Part shown: one piece after another, positions 8,061-16,709 of the stretch
Numbering within the stretch: position 1 is the stretch's first letter
How the letters are laid out: every line of letters starts with the position of its first letter
From: Cyanobacteriota bacterium
GTDB taxonomy: Bacteria; Acidobacteriota; Vicinamibacteria; Vicinamibacterales; UBA2999
Direction: 5' to 3'
DNA: 46,703 nucleotides
Assembly (NCBI GenBank): GCA_019752015.1
Contig: JAIEMQ010000049.1
Location: 1-46,703, forward strand
Notes under the pieces: generated by a model
Database searches by the model: none
Seen by the model: only the letters and a program-made list of their open reading frames with translations
Told to the model about the DNA's origin: nothing
Made by a program: the position numbers and the translations under genes

Positions 8061-9011
8061 ACCCGAGCTTGCGCGCGTATCCAGGATCCGCTGCGCCGTC
8101 GCCGATGTAGACGCATCGCAACGGATCGAGCTGATGACGCTGGATCATCAGCACGCCGAGACCCGGCAACGGTGTCCGGCACCAGCACGTCGGCGGGCCC
8201 GAAGGATGCGCGCAGTATTCGACCTCGATCGGAAATCCGGCGAGCTCGTTCATCCGTTTGAATACCGCGGCGGCACTCTCCGCCGTCCGCGCGCCGGCGG
8301 CAATCTCCGGTTGCCACGACAGGCCAAGGATCAGATTTCCCTCTTCGCGATCGCGACGAAGTGCTGCCGCTATTGCCTCGCCGATCTCCACAGCGTGCGC
8401 ATCAACCGGTGGTCGCTTTCGGCTCTTGCTCCGCACCAACACATCGTCAAGCCACACGATGACCGCGCGATTCGTATGCGCGACGGGCGGTGTCCGGACG
8501 AACGGCACGACCTCGATCGACGCGAAGCCTTCCGATTGATCCGCGCTTCTTCGGTCTGACCGACCGTGACATTGCAGAGGCCGATACGATCGATCAGGCC
8601 GCCGTGCTCAGCGCTGCCAGCGCCCTGACGCTCGTCGCCAACGGCGTTCGCGGATCAGGCGCGTGCAGTTGATAGAGCGCGATCCGATCGACGCCCAGTG
8701 CGCGACAGCTGCGTTCGCACGCCATCCGCAGATGCTTCGCGCGGCCGTCGGGCTCCCATCGGCCTTCCGGCCTGGTCATGCCGCCCGTGGTGGCGATCGT
8801 GATTCGCGGGTCGATCACCCGGCCACGTGGCGAGGGCGCGCGCGATCAGCCGCTCGTTGTGTCCAACGTCGCGATCGGCAAGGCAGTAGGCATCGGCGGT
8901 ATCGAGAAGCGTGACGCCGGCGCTGAAGGCGGCGTGGAGGACGTCGACCGATCGATCGTCGTGGCGATCGGGATCGGTCGACAGGCGCAGGCAGCCGATT
9001 GCAGTCGTAGT
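8026..9011 (-). pseudogene. Scrambled remnant: aldo/keto reductase joined to a HAD phosphatase module
   Basis: Reading the minus strand from 9011, one frame gives an aldo/keto reductase start (AIGCLRLSTDPDR, then GVTLLDTADAYC and HNERLIARALATW) with no start codon. Near 8823 the frame shifts to IDPRITIATTGGMTRPEG, RALGVDRIALYQLHAPDP. Near 8600 it shifts again to GLIDRIGLCNVTVGQTEEAR. Soon after, homology jumps to EGFASIEVVPF and a HAD-like module (open 8508-8026, 160 residues) ending in YCAHPSGPP, WCRTPLPGLGV and CVYIGDGAADP. I recall such HAD tails following a kinase domain in longer proteins; that middle part is missing here. The HAD piece alone is open and could still be translated, but its first motif reads LDDVLV instead of a clear DxDxT/V. 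Confidence 0.75.
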
Positions 9012-9505
9012 TATTTCTTACGCCGAACGTAGGTCACGTGCGTGACGCCCGTAATCTTGCCGTCCTTGTCCATCCGGATGTACTCGTTGCTGATGGTGTT
9101 GTTGTCGTCAGACAGCGTATTGATCACCACCTGATTCAAGACGCCATCGCGCTTGTTGTAGATGCGGATGCTCTTGTCGTTGATGATCTCCACCGCGGTC
9201 TCGGCACCCTGCTGGCCCTGCACCGGCCGGTAGACGCCGTCGAACATCGTCACGTAGCTCCAGTCGTTTGCGGGGTTGCTTGGGTTGCTGACCGTGAGCT
9301 TGCTCCCGGTCTTCTCATGGATCTCGTAGGTCATGACGTTGTTGGGATTGGTCGAGTTGTCCCACACGCCAAACCGCGCGGTGCGCGGATCGGTCGGCGG
9401 CCCGGCAGGTTTCTGGGTCCGGCCACCCTGGGCGGAAACCGGTGCGGCCAACGCAATGGCGGCGACGAAAGCGGCGGTGCAAACGAACAGTTTCTGATAT
9501 CGCAT
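9011..9505 (-). CDS. Small secreted protein of unknown function
   Basis: A 164-residue exported protein. The start at 9505 gives MRYQKLF and a clear signal peptide (hydrophobic core FVCTAAFVAAIALAAP, cleavage near VSAQ), with AGGA 8 bases upstream. The mature part is polar and beta-rich, with TARFGVWDNSTNPNN, VTMFDGVYRPVQG and a C-terminal VTHVTYVRRKK; it resembles short lipocalin-like or DUF-type secreted proteins common in acidobacteria, but I cannot name the family. It is on the same strand as the serine hydrolase upstream, 147 bases away. The scrambled aldo/keto reductase remnant begins at its stop codon. Confidence 0.75.
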   Translation of the reverse strand: MRYQKLFVCTAAFVAAIALAAPVSAQGGRTQKPAGPPTDPRTARFGVWDNSTNPNNVMTYEIHEKTGSKLTVSNPSNPANDWSYVTMFDGVYRPVQGQQGAETAVEIINDKSIRIYNKRDGVLNQVVINTLSDDNNTISNEYIRMDKDGKITGVTHVTYVRRKK

Positions 9506-9651
9506 CGATGGAATCCTCATGAACGGCGGCGACAGCCGCTTACCACGCGCCAGCATACTCAAAGAGCCGCCGCCGTTCGTATTTTTTTGTCGCCTCAGCA
9601 GCATGACGATGAAGTGCTGGGGTCGAACGGCCCGCGGGTCGCGCGCTGATC

Positions 9652-10977
9652 CTATTTCGTGCGCGTCGCCTTCATCTCGCGGCCGCCCTGGTGCAACACG
9701 AGCGACGAGCCATCGGCCGCGAACTCGATCTGCGCGTCGACGACCTTCAGGAAGAACAGCGTCTCGCTCTGGGGAAAGATCGGATTCGCGATCTGTCCGG
9801 TCAGCTGCGCCTTCAGCCGATCGCCATCGATCGTAATCATCATGCTGGCCGCCGGTGCGAGCTGATAGGTCCCGACGTATTTCGACTGCGTGGCGGCCGG
9901 CAGCGCGATCTCCTTGCGCTCGGACGTCAGCGTGACCGTGTCGCCGTGCATCAAGCCGGCAAGCTGCGGCACCAGCGTGTCCGGCACGGGGCCGTTGACG
10001 TTCGCCAGCACGATCACCACCGTCCTGGTGTCGGGGTAATACGCCATGCTGGAATTGAAGCCGTCAATGCCGCCGTTGTGCGAAATGACGCGGCGTCCCT
10101 TCTGCAGCGCCGAGATCAGTCCGAACCCATAGTCGTTCTTGAACGGCGTCGTCATGCGATCGAGCGACGCCTGCGACAACACCTTGCCGCCGAACAACGC
10201 CTGCTCCCACTTCAGCAAGTCTTCCGTCGTTGAGTACAAGGCTCCGGCGGCGTGAGGGATCGACATGTGGATGAAGCCGGCGTTGCGATAACCGGCGGGT
10301 GTCCTGATGTAGCCGCTCGCGCGCCTCTTGATGACCTCGGTGTTCGAGTCGTAGCCCGAATCGTTCATGCCGAGGGGCTTGAAGAAGTTGTCGGCGACGA
10401 ATTTCTCGTAACTCTGGCCGCTGACTTTCTCGATGATTGCACCGAGCACGATGTAGCCGGAGTTGCTGTAGCTGTAATTTTCTCCCGGCCCGAAATCGAG
10501 CACCTTGTCGCGGATCGCGGCGATCGCCGTTTCCGGTGTTCGCGGCGTCAGCTTGATCGTGTTGTAGTCGGCGAGCGCCGTGAAGTTGAAGATGCCCGAC
10601 GTGTGCGTCAGCAGGTTGAAGACGCGAATGCGATCCCACGCCGTCGGCGCGTCCGGCAGGTAGGTCTTCACAGGATCGTCGATCTTCAGTTTCCCCTGCT
10701 GCTCGAGCAGGAGAATGGCGGCCGCGGTGAATTGCTTGGTGATTGAGCCAAGCCGGAATTTGGTGGTTGGCGTGTTCGGGACCTCGAGCTCGAGGTTGGC
10801 CATGCCGTACGACTTGTTCAGGATCATCTTGCCGTCACGCGCCACGAGCACGGTGCCCATGAACGTGCCTGCCGACACGTGGCTCTGGATGACCTGCTCC
10901 ATGCGCGCGAGATCCTGGGCGGCCGCCGCCGACGCGGTCACCACGAGCGCAATCGCGATCCGGATGATCGTCATCAT
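9652..10977 (-). CDS. Class C beta-lactamase-like serine hydrolase, exported
   Basis: A 441-residue exported serine hydrolase of the beta-lactamase/penicillin-binding-protein superfamily. A signal peptide covers residues 1-20. The catalytic motifs are complete: Ser78-x-x-Lys81 (SITK), Tyr170-Ser-Asn (YSN) and HNGG at 301-304 in place of KTG. The C-terminal ~100 residues form a lipocalin-like beta domain (DUF3471-like) seen in many esterase-type family members. Such proteins are more often peptidases or esterases than antibiotic-resistance enzymes. The gene starts 9 bases after the stop of the molybdenum hydroxylase subunit with GGAG upstream, so it is in that operon. Confidence 0.9.
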   Translation of the reverse strand: MMTIIRIAIALVVTASAAAAQDLARMEQVIQSHVSAGTFMGTVLVARDGKMILNKSYGMANLELEVPNTPTTKFRLGSITKQFTAAAILLLEQQGKLKIDDPVKTYLPDAPTAWDRIRVFNLLTHTSGIFNFTALADYNTIKLTPRTPETAIAAIRDKVLDFGPGENYSYSNSGYIVLGAIIEKVSGQSYEKFVADNFFKPLGMNDSGYDSNTEVIKRRASGYIRTPAGYRNAGFIHMSIPHAAGALYSTTEDLLKWEQALFGGKVLSQASLDRMTTPFKNDYGFGLISALQKGRRVISHNGGIDGFNSSMAYYPDTRTVVIVLANVNGPVPDTLVPQLAGLMHGDTVTLTSERKEIALPAATQSKYVGTYQLAPAASMMITIDGDRLKAQLTGQIANPIFPQSETLFFLKVVDAQIEFAADGSSLVLHQGGREMKATRTK

Positions 10978-10986
10978 GGGAGTCTC

Positions 10987-13287
10987 CTACGTTTTCAGCG
11001 CCGCCAGCACGCGCGCGGGCGTGAACGGCACTCGCCGCATCCGCACGCCGGTCGCGTCGAACACGGCGTTCGCCACCGCCGCCATCATCGGTTTGCAAAC
11101 CGTCTCGCCCGCGCCGTAGTGGCGCAGGTCGGGGCGGCCAGGATTCGGATCGCCATTGACCTGGACGATCTCGATGCGTTCCGGAACGTCCGCGTGCGTC
11201 AGCGTCGGCGACGTGACCCAGTCGACGCTGCGCATCTTCGATCCGTCGAAGCGTGCTTCCTCGCACAGCACGCGGCTCACCGAATGCAACAGTCCGCCCT
11301 CGAGCGTGCGCGTCAACGCCTCGGGATTGATCACCAGGCCGCAGTCGTGCGCGCAGGCAATGCGCTTCACCCAGACCCGGCCGGTGCGGCGATTCACTTC
11401 GACTTCGACCATTTCGACAGCGACCGTTTCGCTGCGGTACGCGTAGGCGACACCACGTCCGGTGACCACATCGCCTGTCGCCCGCGCACGAGGCGAAGGA
11501 CGCGCCTCCCAGCCGAACGTCTGCGCCGCGGCCTTGAGGCACGCAATCGATCGGGCACGCTTGAAACCCGCGTCTTCGGTGCCGCGCTCGAGCAGGGCGA
11601 GACGAAACGCCACCGGATCGGCCGTCGCGGCGGCGGCGAGCTCGTCGATGAAGCTTTCCGACGCGAACGTCACCTGCGGCCCGTCGGGATCGCGCAGGTT
11701 GCCCATGCGGATCGGCGTCTCCCACGCCAGCGGCATCGGCACCACGCTGCCGGCCATGCGCCGGTTCGCAATGCCGTACTTGTCCGACGGGAACGACGCG
11801 CGGCCTCGCGCCGGCTGCGCCTTGCGCTTGCCCATCAACTGCGCGATCAGGACCGTATCGTGCTCGTTGTAGCCGACGTGATTGAAGTCCGCGGCGCGCG
11901 CGTCGTAGTCGAGCGCGATCAGCTGGCCGTTCGCATCGAGCGCGCCGCGCATGTTCACGGCGTAGGCCGGGCCCTTGGTGTCCCAGCCGGTTTCTTCCTG
12001 CCGCGACCACTGCATGCGCACCGGGCGCTGCAGCTGGTTGGCGAGAAACGCCGCTTCGAATCCGGCGTCTTCGGCCGCCGTGCGGCCGTAGGCCTGCGGT
12101 CCCTGCATCCACACCACGCGCACGTTCTCGCGCGGGATATTGAGAAACTGCGCCACGCCGTTGCGCATCCCGTACGACTTCATGTCGTTGGAATAGATCG
12201 TCAACTGTCCGTTTGATGGATCCGCAAGCGCATGCGCCGGACCGAATGCCGTGTGACCCTGGAACGGCACGTCGTACTTCGCTTCGACAATCGTCTTCGC
12301 GCCGGCGAATCCCGCCGCGACGTCGCCGACAGAAACGGGATCGCTGCTCGATGACGTGGCCGAACGCATGAACGTGAACAGGTCTTCTGATGCCGGGAAC
12401 GGCGCCGAAGCCGGCGGCGTCCATTCGACCTTCAACTGCCGCGCCGCTTGAATCGCCTGCTCCTCGCGCTCGCAGACCACCGCAACGTAGTTGCCGCGGC
12501 TGACGACCTTGACGAAGCCGGGAATCTTCGCCACCGACGCTTCGTCGATCGCCTTGAGCGTCGCGCCGACCATCGGCGGGCGGACGTTGCGCGCGTGCAG
12601 CATGCCGGGGACTTTCATATCCACCGCCCAGCGCTGCGTGCCGTTCACCTTCGCCGGAATGTCGTCGCGGCGCGGCGACTTTCCGACGTTCTTCATCTCC
12701 TGCACCGCCTTCAGCGGCGCCTGCCCCGTCGTCGCATCGATGTTGCGGCCGGTCAGCGTGACGTTGAATTTCTTCCCGCCGATCAACTCGCCGTAGGTGA
12801 TCTCGCGCTCGGCGGTGTCGCCGATGTTCGTCGAGATCACGCCCTCGCTGGCCACCAGCGACGTCACCGGTACCCGGAAATGCGTGGCAGCCATATCGAG
12901 CAGGACGCGTCGCGCCTCGGCGGCGACGCGGCGCATCGGATAGCCATCCGTCTGCAGCGCATCCGATCCTCCGGAGCCGCCCTGATCGACGGTGATGTCG
13001 GTGCTCCCCATCACGCACGTCGTCTTGTCGAACGCGATGTCGAGCTCGTCCGACATGATCTGACGGAACGCCGTTCCGGTGCCCTGCCCGAGATCGGTTT
13101 TCCCGACGAAGAACGTCGCGGTGTTGTCGGGGCGGATCACGATCCACGAATCGAGCTGCAGAAAGTCGGGATCCGGATACGGTCCGGACGCCGCGCGCTG
13201 CAAAAACGCTTCGACGCCTTCGATCGACATGGCCGCGACGGACGCGACAAGCATCCCGGACGTTTGGATAAATGAGCGGCGACGCAT
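10987..13287 (-). CDS. Molybdopterin-binding subunit of a molybdenum hydroxylase, Tat-exported
   Basis: A 766-residue catalytic subunit of the xanthine oxidase / isoquinoline-1-oxidoreductase beta type. The N-terminus MRRRSFIQTSGMLVASVAAM is Tat-like, placing the enzyme outside the cytoplasm. The N-terminal half carries the small aldehyde-oxidase domain (VGKTDLGQGTGTAFRQIM) and the large domain contains QGPQAYGRTAAEDAGFEAAF and, near the C-terminus, HYGAGETV with the Glu expected to act as base. The start ATG at 13287 overlaps the stop of the iron-sulphur subunit by one base. No FAD subunit is nearby, so electrons probably pass to a cytochrome rather than NAD. Longer upstream reading is antisense or out-of-frame with the partner and was rejected. 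Confidence 0.92.
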   Translation of the reverse strand: MRRRSFIQTSGMLVASVAAMSIEGVEAFLQRAASGPYPDPDFLQLDSWIVIRPDNTATFFVGKTDLGQGTGTAFRQIMSDELDIAFDKTTCVMGSTDITVDQGGSGGSDALQTDGYPMRRVAAEARRVLLDMAATHFRVPVTSLVASEGVISTNIGDTAEREITYGELIGGKKFNVTLTGRNIDATTGQAPLKAVQEMKNVGKSPRRDDIPAKVNGTQRWAVDMKVPGMLHARNVRPPMVGATLKAIDEASVAKIPGFVKVVSRGNYVAVVCEREEQAIQAARQLKVEWTPPASAPFPASEDLFTFMRSATSSSSDPVSVGDVAAGFAGAKTIVEAKYDVPFQGHTAFGPAHALADPSNGQLTIYSNDMKSYGMRNGVAQFLNIPRENVRVVWMQGPQAYGRTAAEDAGFEAAFLANQLQRPVRMQWSRQEETGWDTKGPAYAVNMRGALDANGQLIALDYDARAADFNHVGYNEHDTVLIAQLMGKRKAQPARGRASFPSDKYGIANRRMAGSVVPMPLAWETPIRMGNLRDPDGPQVTFASESFIDELAAAATADPVAFRLALLERGTEDAGFKRARSIACLKAAAQTFGWEARPSPRARATGDVVTGRGVAYAYRSETVAVEMVEVEVNRRTGRVWVKRIACAHDCGLVINPEALTRTLEGGLLHSVSRVLCEEARFDGSKMRSVDWVTSPTLTHADVPERIEIVQVNGDPNPGRPDLRHYGAGETVCKPMMAAVANAVFDATGVRMRRVPFTPARVLAALKT

Positions 13288-13751
13288 CACAGCATCCTCT
13301 TCGCCGCCAGCTTCACTGCAGCATTGATGCGGTAATAGGTCATGCAGCGGCACAGCGTGTTCTTCATGCCGTCGCGGATCTGCGCGTCGGTGGGGTTCGG
13401 ATTCTTGTCGAGCAGCGCCTTCGCGGTGAGCATCTGCCCGTTCTGGCAGAAGCCGCACGCCGGCACCTGTTCATCGATCCAGGCTTGCTGGATCGGATGG
13501 AGATCGCCGCCTTTCGACAGCCCTTCGAGGGTGGTGACCTCGACGTTCTGCGCCTGCGACACCGGCCGCACGCACGAGCGCACGGCCTCGCCGTTAATCA
13601 GGACCGTGCAGGCGCCGCACTGGCCGAGTCCGCAGCCGAAGCGCGGGCCGGCGAGATCGAGATCGTTGCGAAGAATGTAAAGAAGCGGCGTGGAAGGCTC
13701 AGCCTCGACGGTGTGCCGCTTCCCGTTGACCAGCAGGTTCATGGCAGCCAT
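13287..13751 (-). CDS. [2Fe-2S] subunit of the molybdenum hydroxylase
   Basis: A 154-residue electron-transfer subunit binding two [2Fe-2S] clusters. The plant-ferredoxin-type cluster is held by Cys40, Cys45, Cys48 and Cys60 (FGCGLGQCGACTV), and the second by Cys99, Cys102, Cys134 and Cys136 (ACGFCQNG and LCRCMTY). All eight cysteines are present and the length is normal for the family. It is the first gene of the unit and its stop codon overlaps the start of the catalytic subunit (TGATG), implying coupled synthesis. It lacks a signal of its own and is probably exported bound to the Tat-bearing partner. The start may be the ATG at 13751 or the one at 13742. Confidence 0.95.
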   Translation of the reverse strand: MAAMNLLVNGKRHTVEAEPSTPLLYILRNDLDLAGPRFGCGLGQCGACTVLINGEAVRSCVRPVSQAQNVEVTTLEGLSKGGDLHPIQQAWIDEQVPACGFCQNGQMLTAKALLDKNPNPTDAQIRDGMKNTLCRCMTYYRINAAVKLAAKRML

Positions 13752-13828
13752 GGGCCGAGATTATCCTCGACCCGCGGCTGATTTGATCCTCTCAACGGCA
13801 AACGATATCGCCGTCGCTGGAGATCCCC

Positions 13829-14371
13829 CTAAAAGCGGCGCAAGTAGGACGCTTTGATGAACAATCCGCGATTGATCATCAGGAAGCGATCACGCGCATC
13901 GACGGGCAGTCCGCTGCCGGGGACAGGCTCGACGGATCCAAAACCCTTCTCTTACAGCGATCCGTACCCGACGTGGAACACGGTGCCAGGCACGAACTCA
14001 TACGACGCGAGGAAGTCGGTCAGCACGCGATCGCGCGAGCTGTCGTATTGCGCGAGGAACCGCGCCAGGAAATGTTTGTCGAACTGATACGTAAAGGATC
14101 GACGGGCGTATCGCGTCGGCAACGACGTCAACGTGTTCGGCAATCGCGTCACGCGCGCGTTGCAGGCACCCAAGATCGACGGCGTCCTGGACGACGCGGC
14201 GTGGGCCCAGCTGGCGCCGATGCCGACGGGACAGTGGAGATCGTACAACCCCAACCGCGGCGACGACATGCCGGACATCTACAAGACCGAGGTCCGATAT
14301 TCAGCCTGCGACTGGGCGTGAGCAAGGGACGAGATGCAGAGACAGACACCGAGCGCGGCGAGAACCTTCAT
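13829..14371 (-). pseudogene. Rearranged remnant of a DUF5916 outer-membrane/CBM9-type gene
   Basis: Three pieces of one gene type lie together. At 14371-14300 (minus) an ATG begins a clean signal peptide, MKVLAALGVCLCISSLAHAQ. At about 14118-14302 the plus strand encodes the N-terminal carbohydrate-binding-like part, with PKIDGVLDDAAWAQL, YNPNRGDDMP and KTEVR. At about 14116-13829 the minus strand encodes the usual C-terminus: FTYQFDKHFLARFLAQYDSS, LTDFLASYEFVPGTVFHVGY and a final FIKASYLRRF. The C-terminal frame is broken by a TAA at 13954-13952 where a Tyr codon is expected. So an N-terminal segment is inverted and the large middle is lost. The start overlaps the upstream FAD oxidase stop as ATGA, so this was once the last gene of the operon. 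Confidence 0.75.
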
Positions 14372-16266
14372 TCGTGGGTTTGACGCGGTAACCCCGGAAT
14401 CGGTTGAGTCAGCCCCAAATGCTCCCGCCAGTACCTCGTCAGAAACAGTCCTTTCGGGTCGACGCGATCGCGAACGGCCTGCCATTTCTTCCAGCTCGGG
14501 TACAGCACGGTGAGACGATCGGGCCGGGCCGGGTCAGGCGCCGGCAGAAATTTGCCCCAGTGCAATCGATACCCGAGCGGTTCGAGCGCGTTCCAGAACT
14601 GCGGATAGAAGTCTGTGACCGGATTGCCGCGGTTGTGGCCAAACCAGAACACGTCGACGCGGAACGCGTGGCTCCCCGACGCGGGACTCAGGAAGAACTT
14701 GTCATCACGCTTGGCGACATACAGCTCGAATGCAAAGGCGCCGGTCGCCGCATAGGCGCCGCGCGCGGTGCCGTCGGCGTCAAAGCACCGCCGCAGCCGC
14801 GTGATGGCGTCCTGCAGCCGGCCATCACCCGGCGTGAACGGCACCCATAATTCGGTGAACCAGGTGGGCATCAGGAGATCGTCCATCTGATTGTCGAGCG
14901 GCAAGCCCATGAAGCCGCGATCGCAGAACTCCTGGATCGCCGCCGCGCCATCCTTGCCGGTGCTCACGAACAGGCTGAGCACCTCGTCGATGTGCTTCGG
15001 AACCAGCCCGCGCAGACGCGCCATCACGCCGCGCGGCAGCCGGCTTGCGATCACGCTGGCAAGCACGGCATCCACCGCGGTGGCCAGCAGTTGAATCATC
15101 CCCACCCAAGCCGCGCCGAGCACGATCGAATCCGGCCTCCCGCTGCGCGTTGTCGCGGTGTCGGAAGGATCGACGGGTCTCGTGATGCAGCCTTGCAGCC
15201 ATCGGCTCACGCCGCGCCAATCGGTATCCTTCCTGGCGTTGCGCATCCGGTTGACCTGGGCGATCGCGCGATCCGGCTCCTCGAGATTGCCGAGGACGGT
15301 GTAAATGATCGACGCGGCGACCTGCGAGGCCACCGGGAAGCGCCCGACTTGACGGTACGGATGGAGCTGACGCTGCGGCTCGAATGGCGCGCGTCGCGCC
15401 TGCCACACCACCAGGCGGTCGAAATTGCGTTGCGGCCACCACATCAACCGCGCGTAGTCGGCGTCGATCAGGAATTGCTCGAGCGACGGCAGCCCGCTGT
15501 CCGGGCGATCGCCGTAGAAATCGAGATCGCTCGAGCGCCTGGTGGCGCTGATCGTTTCACGGCCGACGATATCGAATGCCGGAATGCACCGGAACGTGAT
15601 CGTGCTGATGACGCCGCACAACCCCATGCCGAGGCCCGCGGCGTAAAACCAGTCGGGATCATCGCCGTCAGGCGTGAGCTCGACAACGCGGCCGCTGGCG
15701 TCGATGACTCGAAGCCTGGCGATGGCGTCGTGGATCGACCATTTCACCGTGCCCCCCGACGACCCCGTCGACACGTAGCCGGCTACGGTCTGATGCGAAA
15801 TGCCCCCGAGGTCGGGAAGCGCCAGCCGATCGCGGTGATGCAGCGTGGCCGTGAGGCTGTTGCTCCATGCGCCGTCGTGCCAGGGCGACGGCTCTCGAAC
15901 GGCGCTGCCTTCGGGTCGCTCGATGATGCGCGCCTGCGTGGGCCGTGCGGGCGACAGGCCGATGTGGCAGCCGGCCTGCACTTCGACCAGCCTGCCCTGC
16001 GGATCGGAGGGATCGATCTCCGCCTCGAACACCCTGACGTAGCGATCGAGCACTACAGGGAACTCGGCGGCCGGTGTCAGCGGACCGTTGAATTGATCGG
16101 TGACGATGGCGCGCCACACCGAGTGCGTCGATCCCATGACGCGCAGCTGCGTCCCGGACTCGTGCGCCTGCCGGATCAGCGCGGCGAGCTCGGACTCGGT
16201 GGCGGGGTGATAACACCCGTCAGCTTCGCGCGCGGGCAGCCGGGGGCACTCAGGCGACCAGGACAC
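14368..16266 (-). CDS. FAD-linked oxidase of the sugar-lactone oxidase type
   Basis: A 632-residue flavoprotein resembling D-arabinono/L-gulono-1,4-lactone oxidases. The FAD-binding PCMH domain starts near residue 25 (PATESELAALIRQAHESG, then RVMGSTHSVW, where a His in 'GSxHS' is the usual flavin-attachment position) and includes GGISHQTVAGYVSTGSSGGT. The C-terminal ALO-type region ends with RLHWGKFLPAP and DPKGLFLTRYWREHLGL. It is longer than typical ~430-residue members owing to inserts in the middle. The start is probably the GTG at 16266, overlapping the previous gene by 17 bases. In this operon it may oxidise the released product rather than a sugar lactone; that is inference. Confidence 0.8.
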   Translation of the reverse strand: MSWSPECPRLPAREADGCYHPATESELAALIRQAHESGTQLRVMGSTHSVWRAIVTDQFNGPLTPAAEFPVVLDRYVRVFEAEIDPSDPQGRLVEVQAGCHIGLSPARPTQARIIERPEGSAVREPSPWHDGAWSNSLTATLHHRDRLALPDLGGISHQTVAGYVSTGSSGGTVKWSIHDAIARLRVIDASGRVVELTPDGDDPDWFYAAGLGMGLCGVISTITFRCIPAFDIVGRETISATRRSSDLDFYGDRPDSGLPSLEQFLIDADYARLMWWPQRNFDRLVVWQARRAPFEPQRQLHPYRQVGRFPVASQVAASIIYTVLGNLEEPDRAIAQVNRMRNARKDTDWRGVSRWLQGCITRPVDPSDTATTRSGRPDSIVLGAAWVGMIQLLATAVDAVLASVIASRLPRGVMARLRGLVPKHIDEVLSLFVSTGKDGAAAIQEFCDRGFMGLPLDNQMDDLLMPTWFTELWVPFTPGDGRLQDAITRLRRCFDADGTARGAYAATGAFAFELYVAKRDDKFFLSPASGSHAFRVDVFWFGHNRGNPVTDFYPQFWNALEPLGYRLHWGKFLPAPDPARPDRLTVLYPSWKKWQAVRDRVDPKGLFLTRYWREHLGLTQPIPGLPRQTHE

Positions 16267-16684
16267 CAAACACTTTTCGATAGAGCCAGTTGATCGGCCC
16301 GAACGGCTGCACGAGCGAGCCCAGCGGATCGAAGTAGTCACGCAGGAACACCACCTTGCCGCCGCTGGCGCGGCACAGCGTCGCCATGTCGGTCCTGAAG
16401 TCGGGTCCGAAGCCGAAGGAGATCGTCATCGAGTAGGTGAGCGAGAACTGTTCGTCCGTGCCGATCACCTCGATGTCATGGAACTTGAACACCTTGTACT
16501 TGCGGAGCGCGGTATCCCAGGCTCCTCGAAACGCCACCAGCCCCTTCTCATCCGCCACCGGGTTGATGAAGTGCACCCGCTCGTCGTAGAGGTGCGGCAG
16601 CTCGTCGAGCGCCGCACGCCGCTCGACCGAGACGCGCTCGTAGAACTCTTTGATCCGACTGGGAAGACTCGCCGTCTGCAGCAT
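16250..16684 (-). CDS. NTF2-like (SnoaL-type) protein
   Basis: A 144-residue single-domain protein with the cone-shaped NTF2/SnoaL-type pattern: an N-terminal helix pair (RIKEFYERVSVERRAALDEL), the LYDERVHFINPV strand, and a later FLRDYFDPLGSLVQPFGP segment, which is common in nuclear-transport-factor-2-like proteins linked to oxidoreductases. These folds serve as cyclases, isomerases or binding proteins. It lies between an SDR and the FAD oxidase, which suggests a tailoring step. There is no signal peptide. The start ATG at 16684 has a GGAGAGCC-like sequence just upstream. Confidence 0.75.
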   Translation of the reverse strand: MLQTASLPSRIKEFYERVSVERRAALDELPHLYDERVHFINPVADEKGLVAFRGAWDTALRKYKVFKFHDIEVIGTDEQFSLTYSMTISFGFGPDFRTDMATLCRASGGKVVFLRDYFDPLGSLVQPFGPINWLYRKVFGVLVA

Positions 16685-16709
16685 CGTGGCTCTCCTGAAT
16701 CAACGCGCG

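Noticed and set aside
9652-10977. Antibiotic-resistance beta-lactamase
   Set aside because: HNGG replaces the KTG motif and a lipocalin-like tail is attached, which is more typical of esterases or peptidases; its operon is metabolic.
10835-13147. A 770-codon frame in the molybdenum hydroxylase region
   Set aside because: It is a shifted frame of the real gene on the same strand; it contains almost only Arg, Ala, Gly and Asp.
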